Shown here in pieces: positions 1-5,747 of a stretch of 10,120 nt of DNA. The translations under genes were made by a program, and so were the position numbers. Below the pieces are notes generated by a model. That model made no database searches. It was not told where the DNA came from and saw only the letters and a program-made list of their open reading frames with translations. Every line of letters starts with the position of its first letter. Within the stretch, counting starts at the first letter, position 1. Origin of the DNA: Thermofilum sp. (GTDB lineage: Archaea; Thermoproteota; Thermoprotei; Thermofilales; Thermofilaceae); assembly GCA_020832965.1 (NCBI GenBank), contig JAJHRM010000082.1, forward strand, positions 1 to 10,120. The letters run 5' to 3'.

Positions 1-28
1 CCTAACGAATTACTCAAGAAAAGTGTGC

Positions 29-670
29 CTAGAGTAGTCTTTTCCAGGAGCCCCATTCTTTTCTAGCGATTGGTGGAGGTTCTCGATTCTTCTCTAGCCA
101 TTCTATAGCGAACTTTTTCGTTTTGGGATCGCTGGGATACCCCGAACCGAAGTCTCCATATATCTTCTTTAGTTCATCTATTATGCTGTCTCTCTCGACT
201 TTTGCTATGATAGATGCGGCGCCAACGATGACGTACTTCTCATCCGCCTTGTTTTCTACCACCAGGTCGACAGGCGTCTTCAGGAGGGACTTTATAGCCT
301 CGGCGAACCTTTCTGGAGCAGGGTCTGGGCTATCTATATAGACAGCCTTAAGGGGGGTCTTAGATGCTGCACGATTTATGAGCTCGGCGGCCATTGCAGC
401 CTCTAAGTGGTTTAGGTTCTTGTAGCATTCTCCCCTTACTGCGCAATCTATGAGTTGAGGCTCTGCAACTGCCTTCTCAACTATGCAATTCATCCTGGTG
501 ATTAGGCTAGCTAGGCGTTTTCTCGCAGGAGGCATGAGCCTCTTAGAGTCCCTCACCTTAAGGTTTCTCAAAATTCCTAGTTTCTCCTCTGGGCATGCGA
601 CTATAGCTACAACCATTGGACCAATCATTGGGCCACGACCGGCTTCATCTATTCCAGCAATGAAACTCAT
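29..670 (-). CDS. rnhB: Ribonuclease HII
   Basis: Endonuclease that cuts the RNA strand of RNA/DNA hybrids and removes ribonucleotides misincorporated in DNA; cytoplasmic. The product is 213 aa, normal for archaeal RNase HII. Motifs seen: the N-terminal GIDEAGRGPMIGPM block with catalytic Asp8 and Glu9, Asp113 in YIDSPD, Asp143 in NKADEKY (the 30-residue spacing of the last two matches the family), the AASIIAKVERD helix, and the archaeal GSGYPSDPKTKK segment. I chose ATG 670 instead of the upstream in-frame start at 703 because family members begin a few residues before IDEAGRG, and because GGAG lies five bases upstream. The coding strand ends at TAG 29. Its 5' region runs into the inverted-repeat element that starts 23 bp upstream, so its promoter may lie within or have been altered by that element. 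Identification is secure; only the start is a choice. Confidence 0.96.
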   Translation of the reverse strand: MSFIAGIDEAGRGPMIGPMVVAIVACPEEKLGILRNLKVRDSKRLMPPARKRLASLITRMNCIVEKAVAEPQLIDCAVRGECYKNLNHLEAAMAAELINRAASKTPLKAVYIDSPDPAPERFAEAIKSLLKTPVDLVVENKADEKYVIVGAASIIAKVERDSIIDELKKIYGDFGSGYPSDPKTKKFAIEWLEKNREPPPIARKEWGSWKRLL

Positions 671-673
671 AGT

Positions 674-677
674 TTCT
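674..677 (-). promoter_or_regulatory. Shine-Dalgarno-like GGAG of rnhB
   Basis: On the minus strand the bases before ATG 670 read ATTGGAGAAACT, giving GGAG with a five-base spacer. This favours the 670 start over the 703 start, and it suggests that this gene has a leader, unlike several neighbours that look leaderless. Confidence 0.45.
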
Positions 678-692
678 CCAATATCAGCGCAC

Positions 693-757
693 GCACGCGC
701 CATCCATTACTCCGCCTTATCGCGGGGTTATGGGTTTTTATGGGTATTGTTTTTGAG
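693..757 (+). repeat. Left copy of the inverted repeat
   Basis: 65 bp matching the reverse complement of 1253-1319. Eight of the nine mismatches are transitions, and there is one 2-bp gap. It contains a six-pair hairpin at 710-727 (CTCCGC, loop CTTATC, GCGGGG, with one G-T pair). It ends in ATGGGTATTGTTTTTGAG and runs directly into the 16-bp palindrome at 756-771. It lies 23 bp upstream of the rnhB start codon. Confidence 0.75.
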
Positions 758-771
758 CGCGCTAGCGCGCT
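756..771. repeat. 16-bp perfect GC palindrome
   Basis: AGCGCGCTAGCGCGCT is a perfect self-complementary sequence at the junction between the left repeat and the TnpB-like reading frame. Its last base begins the TAA at 771-773 that closes the TnpB frame upstream. It may be a deletion or recombination scar, a protein-binding site, or chance; GCGCGC runs also sit beside the other two repeat copies. Confidence 0.5.
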
Positions 772-782
772 AACTGGAGGAA

Positions 783-1295
783 GTGGACGGGAGCGTGTTG
801 AGGGAAGAAAGAAGGAGGCGCTTCGACAAGCGAAGGCGCCGCAGGGACCAAACATTCGACAACGTCGCCTCACACGTGAGGGGCGAGGCGGTCAAGAGGA
901 ACATCGGTATAGTCTTCATAGGGTACCCATGGTACATATCGCAGGAGAAGCCTGGGAAGGGCAACGTGAACATGTGGGGTCAGCGCAAGCTAATGCTGAG
1001 GCTTGCTACTACCTTTGAGAACGCAGGCATACCTGCGTTCGCAGTAAGCGAGGACGGGACATCGAGGAAGTGCGCGTACCACGGGTGCGAGGTCTTGAGG
1101 AAGCCCAGAGGGCTGGTCACATGCCCGCATGGGCACACATTGCACAGCGACGTGAACGCTGCCCTGAACATCATGCTACGCGGGCTAGCGGCGCTTGGCA
1201 TAAAAGTGCAGCTGCCAAAGCGCATAAGGGTACTCAGCTTCCTAGCGACACCCTCGAAAACGATGCCCATAAATAGCCCCATAACCCTGCGATAA
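783..1295 (+). pseudogene. tnpB: Truncated TnpB-like (IS605 OrfB) protein, C-terminal part
   Basis: The 170-residue frame from GTG 783 matches only the C-terminal part of TnpB, the RNA-guided nuclease of IS200/IS605 elements, which is usually about 350-450 aa. Seen in order: an Arg-rich basic helix (residues 7-21), a strand FIGYPWYISQ (45-54), NVNMWGQRKLMLRL, VSEDGTSRKC, a zinc-ribbon with C97, C102, C114 and probably H118, then HSDVNAALNI carrying the RuvC-III Asp123. The N-terminal half with the RuvC-I Asp is missing, and a TAA at 771 closes the frame upstream. Where many TnpBs have a RuvC-II Glu (hydrophobic strand then ED), this one reads FIGYP, as I recall for some crenarchaeal relatives. 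The last 14 codons lie inside the right inverted repeat. It is probably a non-functional remnant. A retained small RNA-binding protein is possible but unsupported. Confidence 0.8.
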
Positions 1296-1319
1296 GGCGG
1301 GGTAACAGATGGCGCGCGC
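1253..1319 (-). repeat. Right copy of the inverted repeat
   Basis: 67 bp, read on the minus strand, paired with 693-757. On the plus strand it holds the end of the TnpB-like frame with its TAA at 1293-1295, a hairpin CCCTGC/GCGGGG with one mismatch around GATAAG, an outer CCAT/ATGG pairing, and a terminal GCGCGCGC. A hairpin overlapping the tnpB 3' end is where an IS605 right end and its guide RNA would sit, but I cannot tell whether an RNA is made. Confidence 0.75.
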
Positions 1320-1333
1320 TAAGGAGTTCTGCA

Positions 1334-2308
1334 CTAGCTTGAGATTATGACTTTGATTGTGAGGAGCCCTCTGCTGGAGAGCTGGTAAATTGTCTTCAGC
1401 ACTTCTATGGCTGGGGTGGAAGTCTTCCTGGAAACATAGTCCACCAGCTCAGTGAGCGGGGCTGGTCTCCTGCCAAGTATGTTTGAGAATCTGAGCGTTT
1501 CCTCGTAGACTTTTACCTCCAGCTCGGACAGGGCTGTGTTTAGGAGAGCTTGTGCGCTACTCCTCATCTTTGATAACTCCTTGTAAATCGTGTTTGAGTC
1601 CACAGGCTGTGGGTCAAGCTTCGCCCTCAAGAGATACTCCTCTATCTGTTTAAGCCTGGACTTGGCGAGCTCCAGCTCTGCTTTGTCCTGCAAGGAGGCT
1701 ACTGCATCCGCTCTCAGCAGGACTTCCCACGTAGTTGAAACCTCCCCGAGCAGGATCGACACTGCCTTGTTGTACTCTGTGCGGGCCTTGACTGTTAAGT
1801 GGTAGAGCTGCTCGTTTAATCCCTCTATCTTTTCGCAAAGCCCGCTGATGTCGGAGTAGTCCTCTTGGAGTATCTTATCGGCTCTGTGCACAGCTCTCAC
1901 GATGTCCGAGTAAAGCGATGTATTCACGGTTCTGAATACTTCTGCCCACTTCTCGAGGGTCTGCTTGCTCTTCTCGACCTCACCCAGCAGTTTCTCCACT
2001 TGATCGATTTTTCTTAGGGCCTCTTCGATCGTTGAAATAATTCCTTGAATCCTCGAAGAGTACTCTTCCAGGCTTTGAGCCGTTCTCTCAGCTTCCAGCA
2101 AGAAGGGTGGCTCGGGTATGCTTATCAGTGAGACTGCCTTGCCGAGTATTTTCTCGAGCAAGGGGTTGCGCGAGATTCTCTCCCTGAGGGACTTGTAGAG
2201 AGCCTCTAGGCGCTCAAGCCTCTCAGCGGCTGATGAGGATGTTTTTGACAAGTAGTAGAGTATGTCGTTTCTTCTCTTGGGGGTCACTGATATGGCTTCA
2301 AGGCTCAT
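1334..2308 (-). CDS. Coiled-coil protein of unknown function, possible C-terminal winged helix
   Basis: 324 aa, not recognised. There is no signal peptide, no membrane segment and no enzyme motif. Residues 28-60, 72-130 and 155-272 are rich in Leu, Glu, Lys and Arg in heptad-like spacing and should form long helices or coiled coils. The last 45 residues (PLTELVDYVSRKT, then IEVLKTIYQLSSRGLL) have the helix-helix-strand rhythm of a winged-helix domain, which would fit a DNA- or partner-binding end; this is inference. The start is ATG 2308; an AT-rich stretch on the minus strand near 2353-2365 could be its promoter, with a leader of about 20 nt. It stands alone, between the second and third copies of the repeat, which point outwards from it. 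Structural, chromosome-associated or cytoskeletal roles are all open. Confidence 0.8.
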   Translation of the reverse strand: MSLEAISVTPKRRNDILYYLSKTSSSAAERLERLEALYKSLRERISRNPLLEKILGKAVSLISIPEPPFLLEAERTAQSLEEYSSRIQGIISTIEEALRKIDQVEKLLGEVEKSKQTLEKWAEVFRTVNTSLYSDIVRAVHRADKILQEDYSDISGLCEKIEGLNEQLYHLTVKARTEYNKAVSILLGEVSTTWEVLLRADAVASLQDKAELELAKSRLKQIEEYLLRAKLDPQPVDSNTIYKELSKMRSSAQALLNTALSELEVKVYEETLRFSNILGRRPAPLTELVDYVSRKTSTPAIEVLKTIYQLSSRGLLTIKVIISS

Positions 2309-2386
2309 AGTTAAGTAAGGTGTGCCAATCCGAGAAAAGGGTATCTTTGAAAATAAGTTAAAGTTTAGCGCGCGCTATGTCAGGCA

Positions 2387-2427
2387 ACGCGCGCCACCGT
2401 GTTACCCCGCCTCCTCTCGGGGTTATG
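2387..2427 (+). repeat. Third copy of the repeat core, solitary
   Basis: About 35 of 42 aligned columns match the right repeat (read on the minus strand), including GCGCGCC, GTTACCCCGCC and GGGTTATGG. The loop differs, but a five-pair hairpin CCCCG/CGGGG is kept. The tail to about 2441 (GGTTATCACTTTGAG) is a weaker match to the other copies. A 10-bp palindrome AGCGCGCGCT lies just upstream at 2367-2376. No TnpB sequence follows it. It is probably a solitary element end or a short non-autonomous repeat. With the promoter regions it fills the stretch between the genes at 2308 and 2559; I see nothing else there. Confidence 0.65.
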
Positions 2428-2530
2428 GTTATCACTTTGAGGGGTGTTGGTAAAAGCTTTTCGTTGCGATGCGCTCCAGTAGCCTTGCCTCTAAACCCTA
2501 AGACGTGCTGTTTTCAACTTGCAGAAAGAA

Positions 2531-2538
2531 ATTTTTAG
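2531..2538 (+). promoter_or_regulatory. Putative TATA box of the isoaspartyl peptidase gene
   Basis: ATTTTTAG is preceded by purine-rich GAAAGAA that could act as BRE. Its centre is about 25 bp before GTG 2559, which places transcription start at or next to that codon. This supports a leaderless mRNA and the GTG start. Confidence 0.4.
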
Positions 2539-2558
2539 CTCTCTACTTTCTAAGTGGT

Positions 2559-3491
2559 GTGAAGCCTAAGCCTATCATAGCTGTTCATGGTGGTGCCGGG
2601 AGAGCGAGGAGGATGAGCGAGGAGGAAAGACGGGAAGTTGAGAACGCGCTGATCGGCTCCCTTAAGGCTGGACTTGAGGTCCTCCGCGGTGGAAACGCCT
2701 TGGACGCTGTAGAAGAGGCTGTAAAGAGCTTGGAGGCTACTGGACTTTTTAACGCTGGCAAGGGAGCTGTGCTCAACTTGAGAGGGGAGGTCGAGCTTGA
2801 CGCGGGGATAATGTGGGGGAAAACTTTGTCCGCAGGTGCCGTTGCATCGCTGAAGCGCACTTGGAACGCAATCTCCCTAGCTAGAGTCGTTATGGAGAAG
2901 ACCGACCACGTGCTAATTGTTGGGGAGGGGGCAGATCTCCTCGCCGAGAAATTTGGCTTTGAGCGCCACCCCGGTCCCACCAGGAGGGTTTTGGAGAGAT
3001 ACAGTGAATGCAGGAAATTAGTGGGTGAAACTAGGTATGAGCTTTGGAGGAGGAACTACGAAGTTAGCAACTTATTTGTAAATGACACCGTGGGCGCAGT
3101 CGCACTTGATCAAGAAGGCAACCTAGCTGCGGCGGCAAGCACGGGCGGGCTCTTTCTCAAGCTTCCAGGCAGGGTTGGCGACTCGCCTATTCCGGGAGCA
3201 GGCTTCTACGCCGAGAATGGGGTCGCAGCAGTATCTGCCACTGGCGTAGGGGAAGTCATGCTTAAGCTGTCGTTAGCGAGCAGGGTTGCGTTGCTCATAC
3301 GGGGCGGGTACTCGCTTGAAAGGGCATTGAGCGAAGCGGTTTCCCTAGCGACAAACCTCTTTGGAGCGAACACGGTCGGAGTCATCGCCGTCGACGCCCA
3401 GGGAAACTATGCTGAAAAAATCAACGCAGAAGTGTTTTACCGCGGCTGGGCCTCGCCTTCGGGTAGTGTACTAAGACCAACTTCCAGGTAG
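2559..3491 (+). CDS. Isoaspartyl peptidase / plant-type L-asparaginase (Ntn hydrolase)
   Basis: 310 aa from GTG 2559, the usual length. The family self-cleaves before a Thr to give alpha and beta chains, then hydrolyses isoaspartyl dipeptides and asparagine, salvaging amino acids from damaged proteins in the cytoplasm. Seen: IIAVHGGAG near the N-terminus, GNALDAVEEAV, LFNAGKGAVLN, LDAGIM, the cleavage site FVNDTVGAVALD with nucleophile Thr177 (codon 3087-3089), then ASTGGLFLK, PGRVGDSPIPGAGFYA and SATGVGE, the substrate-binding Arg, Asp and Gly loops. An in-frame ATG lies at 2505, but the extra 18 residues have no place in the fold and the putative TATA box falls inside them, so GTG 2559 is preferred. 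It is monocistronic and converges on the AEC permease with a 10-bp gap. The family is secure; preference for isoaspartyl peptide or asparagine cannot be read from the sequence. Confidence 0.93.
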   Translation: MKPKPIIAVHGGAGRARRMSEEERREVENALIGSLKAGLEVLRGGNALDAVEEAVKSLEATGLFNAGKGAVLNLRGEVELDAGIMWGKTLSAGAVASLKRTWNAISLARVVMEKTDHVLIVGEGADLLAEKFGFERHPGPTRRVLERYSECRKLVGETRYELWRRNYEVSNLFVNDTVGAVALDQEGNLAAAASTGGLFLKLPGRVGDSPIPGAGFYAENGVAAVSATGVGEVMLKLSLASRVALLIRGGYSLERALSEAVSLATNLFGANTVGVIAVDAQGNYAEKINAEVFYRGWASPSGSVLRPTSR

Positions 3492-3501
3492 CTGTTTCCC
3501 A

Positions 3502-4374
3502 TTATTGGATAAAAAGCAGGGCTATTGGTAGAAACACGAATGTTGAGATGAATGTCGATGCGAATACAATGCCTGCTATCATCTTTGAATCAAGCCCTAG
3601 TTCACGTGAAACTACGACGCACGAAACAGCACTGGGCATGACCGACTCTATTAAGGCTACCTTAGCATCTACGCCCTTAATCACCCCGCTGGATACAAAA
3701 GCCCAAGTCACAGTTGCGGCTATTAGAAGCCTTAAAAGATACGTTTTGAGACCATTTAGGAGTGAAAAGTCTAGATGAGAGCCTACCTCCACACCTAACT
3801 GAACCAGGGCAACAGTTGATGCAACATTCCCAAGGGTTGAAATTGTTTCCATAAATACTTTGGGCAGTTGGATCTTGAAGGATGCGAGTAAGATAGCTAA
3901 CAGGATTGCGTGGAACGGAGGGAATTCAAGTAGCCTTCTGACCGGTCTCTCCTTCCTATTATTTGCCAAGAAGATTGGTGAAAGAACATTGGAGGCAACG
4001 CTGTTCCCGAGGATGTAAAAACCCACGCTTGCAACGCCAATGCTTCCCCACATTCCCTGTGCGATGCCCAGAGGGATGTATCCAGCGTTAGCATACATTG
4101 ACGCTAGTACCAGCTCATTTCTCTTGAAGAGCTTCCTTGCGGTGGCGAACGTGATGACTACTAGTATCGAGCTTAATAGAGTGAGGCTTAGAAAAGAGAA
4201 GTCGCGGGTTTCAGTCAGCCGCGTGTAAGTAGATGTGAACAGTAAGGGCGTCAGGAAAACGTAGAGCACCACTTTTGCGAAGAGGCTAGTTTCCTCCTCT
4301 CTTGGTCTATAGAAGTAGCTAAACAGCAAGCCGGAGAGCAAAGGGATGTAAATATTCAGTAGTTCTTGAAGCAT
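3502..4374 (-). CDS. AEC (auxin efflux carrier) family permease
   Basis: 290 aa, almost entirely hydrophobic, with about ten membrane segments in two halves around a basic loop (residues 138-148, NNRKERPVRR). Family marks: YANAGYIPLGIAQ (95-106) in the first half and SVMPSAVSCVVVSRELGLD (244-262) in the second, the two broken helices that form the transport site. AEC proteins are plasma-membrane secondary carriers, in microbes mostly for malate, malonate and other organic anions; the substrate here is unknown. It has no partner on its own strand. It diverges from the sugar isomerase/aldolase operon and shares its AT-rich promoter box, so it may move a substrate or product of that pathway; this is inference. 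ATG 4374 lies about 25 bp from the box, consistent with a leaderless mRNA. The 290-aa length is at the short end of the family but complete. Confidence 0.88.
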   Translation of the reverse strand: MLQELLNIYIPLLSGLLFSYFYRPREEETSLFAKVVLYVFLTPLLFTSTYTRLTETRDFSFLSLTLLSSILVVITFATARKLFKRNELVLASMYANAGYIPLGIAQGMWGSIGVASVGFYILGNSVASNVLSPIFLANNRKERPVRRLLEFPPFHAILLAILLASFKIQLPKVFMETISTLGNVASTVALVQLGVEVGSHLDFSLLNGLKTYLLRLLIAATVTWAFVSSGVIKGVDAKVALIESVMPSAVSCVVVSRELGLDSKMIAGIVFASTFISTFVFLPIALLFIQ

Positions 4375-4392
4375 TTCATGTTAATAAGTAAC

Positions 4393-4405
4393 CTTTTAAT
4401 TTAAG
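4393..4405. promoter_or_regulatory. Shared divergent TATA box
   Basis: CTTTTAATTTAAG reads as an AT-rich TATA-like box on both strands. Its centre is about 25 bp from the permease ATG (4374, minus) and about 34 bp from ATG 4433 (plus). It is the only strong AT-rich element in the 58-bp intergenic gap, so the two transcripts should compete for it or be regulated together. Confidence 0.5.
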
Positions 4406-4432
4406 CAATGCTAGTTAAGGATTGATAGCAAC

Positions 4433-5371
4433 ATGTTTGCTGTTTACTTTTTAAAGGGGAGGACCGCTTTTACTGCTCTCTTTCCATGGAGGGTAAGTAT
4501 AGTTGCTTTCATGGCTAACCCGCTTGTCCTTAAGGAGGATGTTTCAGCACTCAGGGAGACTTTCTTCACTCTAACCAATGATGGTTTCTTTGACGTGATT
4601 GAGGTTCAGCATTTAAGCCCAGAGGCTTGGCAGGCTATCAGCCCAATAGTGTCCTCTAGGGGTATTGAGGTTGCGCTCGGTGTACAGCCACTCGTGCTAA
4701 TGCAGGGCTATAATCCCTCCTCGCTTAAGAGGGAAGAGAGGGAAAGAGCTGTAGCAAAACTAATTGAAGTAGTAAGGGCGGCGGCGAGTAGAGGTGTTAC
4801 TAAGGTTGCTTTTTGCAGTGGCCCGGATCCTGGCCCAGAGAACCGTGAAGCTGCTAAAGATTCTCTGGTCGGGAGCTTGAAGGAGGTCGCTGCTGAGGCG
4901 AAAAAGCACGGTGTCACGATTATTCTTGAGACGTTTGATAGGGAATGGGACAAAAAACAGCTAATTGGACCCATCCGTGAAGCGGTTCAGGTGGCGAAAG
5001 AGGTTAGGGCAGAGTTCGACAATTTTGGCTTGCTGTGGGACCTGAGCCACGGACCCATGCTGAACGAGAAACCGGCAGACATCAGGGTTGCGAAGGACTA
5101 CCTTGCACACATCCATATAGGTTGCACAAAGAAGTTGCCCGACAACAGGCTCGTGGACTGGCATCCAGGCTTCTACAGGCCTGGAGCAATAAACGGGGTA
5201 GACGAGGTTGCAGACCTACTCAAAGTTCTGCTAGAGATGAACTATGCTGGCGCTATAGGTTTCGAGGTCAAGCCGGAGGAGGGCCAACACTGGCTTGAAA
5301 CTGTGCATGCTGCCAAAGGTGTGCTCTACTCTGCATACTGCAAGGTTCTGGGTGATGTTCTCCTTGGCTAA
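4433..5371 (+). CDS. Sugar phosphate isomerase/epimerase-like TIM-barrel protein
   Basis: 312 aa of the xylose-isomerase-like / AP-endonuclease-2 superfamily, metal-dependent enzymes that isomerise or epimerise sugars and related polyols; cytoplasmic. Likely metal ligands: Glu166 (IILETFDRE), Asp203 (LLWDLSHGP, with His206), His228 (HIHIG) and Glu278 (GFEVKPEE), each at the end of a predicted beta strand in the usual order. The first barrel strand is RVSIVAF (20-26). ATG 4433 is therefore needed, because the next ATG at about 4511 would remove that strand; the ten or so residues before ALFPWR look like an extra. First gene of a three-gene operon: its stop lies 17 bp inside the next gene, and an aldolase follows. 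This suggests isomerisation of a ketose or polyol derivative before aldol cleavage. The substrate cannot be named from the sequence. Confidence 0.85.
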   Translation: MFAVYFLKGRTAFTALFPWRVSIVAFMANPLVLKEDVSALRETFFTLTNDGFFDVIEVQHLSPEAWQAISPIVSSRGIEVALGVQPLVLMQGYNPSSLKREERERAVAKLIEVVRAAASRGVTKVAFCSGPDPGPENREAAKDSLVGSLKEVAAEAKKHGVTIILETFDREWDKKQLIGPIREAVQVAKEVRAEFDNFGLLWDLSHGPMLNEKPADIRVAKDYLAHIHIGCTKKLPDNRLVDWHPGFYRPGAINGVDEVADLLKVLLEMNYAGAIGFEVKPEEGQHWLETVHAAKGVLYSAYCKVLGDVLLG

Positions 5372-5747
5372 GTTGAAGATAATTTTCCCCCAGAGTATTG
5401 GTGTAGTAGAAGTAGAGCTTACAGGTAAAAACCCGAAAACTCTACAAGCAATTAGGAATGCCGCGCCCTTTGAAGGCCGTGTTAGCCTGTGGGGTGAAGA
5501 GATTTACTTTTCAACTCCTGCACGTGCAGCCCAGGAGGCTGCCCAAGAAGTAGTAGAAGTAGGCGACGTGGCGTATTGGCCTCCCGGGAGAGCTCTCTGC
5601 ATCTTCTTTGGACCGACTCCTGTTAGCAGAGGGGGCGAGATAAGACCAGCAAGCCCTGTAAATGTCATTGGGAAAGTGCTAGGCGATACCGAGAGGCTTA
5701 AAAGGGTGAAAGATGGGGAAGTTGTGAGGGTGGAGTTTGTAGAATGA
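5355..5747 (+). CDS. Cyclophilin-like fold protein (DUF369 / Cyclophil_like)
   Basis: 130 aa from ATG 5355. Seen: a beta-rich N-terminus (LKIIFP, GVVEVEL), NPKTLQAI, EGRVSLWGEEIYFSTP, then VVEVGDVAYWPPGRALCIFFGPTP and EIRPASPVNVIGKV, which I recognise as the conserved core of the small prokaryotic cyclophilin-like family (the fold of Thermotoga TM1367). Members have the cyclophilin barrel but no shown prolyl isomerase activity; the function is unknown. An in-frame upstream start at 5295 would bury 60 more bases in the isomerase gene and add residues outside the fold, so 5355 is preferred (17-bp overlap). Its stop overlaps the aldolase start as ATGA at 5744-5747, so the two are probably translationally coupled. 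The position between an isomerase and an aldolase hints at a role on the same metabolite; this is inference only. Confidence 0.85.
   Translation: MFSLAKLKIIFPQSIGVVEVELTGKNPKTLQAIRNAAPFEGRVSLWGEEIYFSTPARAAQEAAQEVVEVGDVAYWPPGRALCIFFGPTPVSRGGEIRPASPVNVIGKVLGDTERLKRVKDGEVVRVEFVE

Larger units (their letters stand above)
693..1319. mobile_element. Inverted-repeat-bounded TnpB remnant element
   Basis: About 630 bp bounded by an imperfect inverted repeat (693-757 against 1253-1319; 56 of 67 aligned columns identical by eye) and holding the C-terminal part of a TnpB-like protein. IS200/IS605 elements normally end in subterminal hairpins, not long terminal inverted repeats. So the structure could be a deletion derivative, two fused element ends in opposite orientation, or an uncharacterised small element. 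Each repeat contains a short GC-rich hairpin, which does fit IS605-type ends. No TnpA gene is visible. No obvious target-site duplication was found; none is expected for IS200/IS605. The exact outer boundaries are uncertain because the flanks are rich in GCGC. Confidence 0.6.

Noticed and set aside
711..724. GCCTTAT in the inverted repeats as another copy of the regulator operator arm (GCCTTA)
   Set aside because: It is a six-base match without the paired arm or TATA box at the right spacing; chance is the simpler explanation.
740..1018. Plus-strand open frame starting MGIVFE in the left repeat and running through the TnpB region
   Set aside because: After the first codons it is out of frame with the zinc ribbon and RuvC motifs of 783-1295, and its composition is shadow-like.
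694..1319. CRISPR-like or miniature array reading of the three repeat copies
   Set aside because: There are only three copies, in mixed orientation and 0.5-1.1 kb apart, so no array.
2424..2537. 37-codon frame beginning MVITLRGVG in the third repeat copy, considered as a tnpB 5' remnant
   Set aside because: I cannot recognise TnpB sequence in it, and it overlaps the promoter of the peptidase gene; listed only as a possibility.
2505..2558. N-terminal extension of the isoaspartyl peptidase from ATG 2505
   Set aside because: The family fold starts at IIAVHGG, the extension has no signal-peptide cleavage pattern, and a TATA-like box lies inside it.
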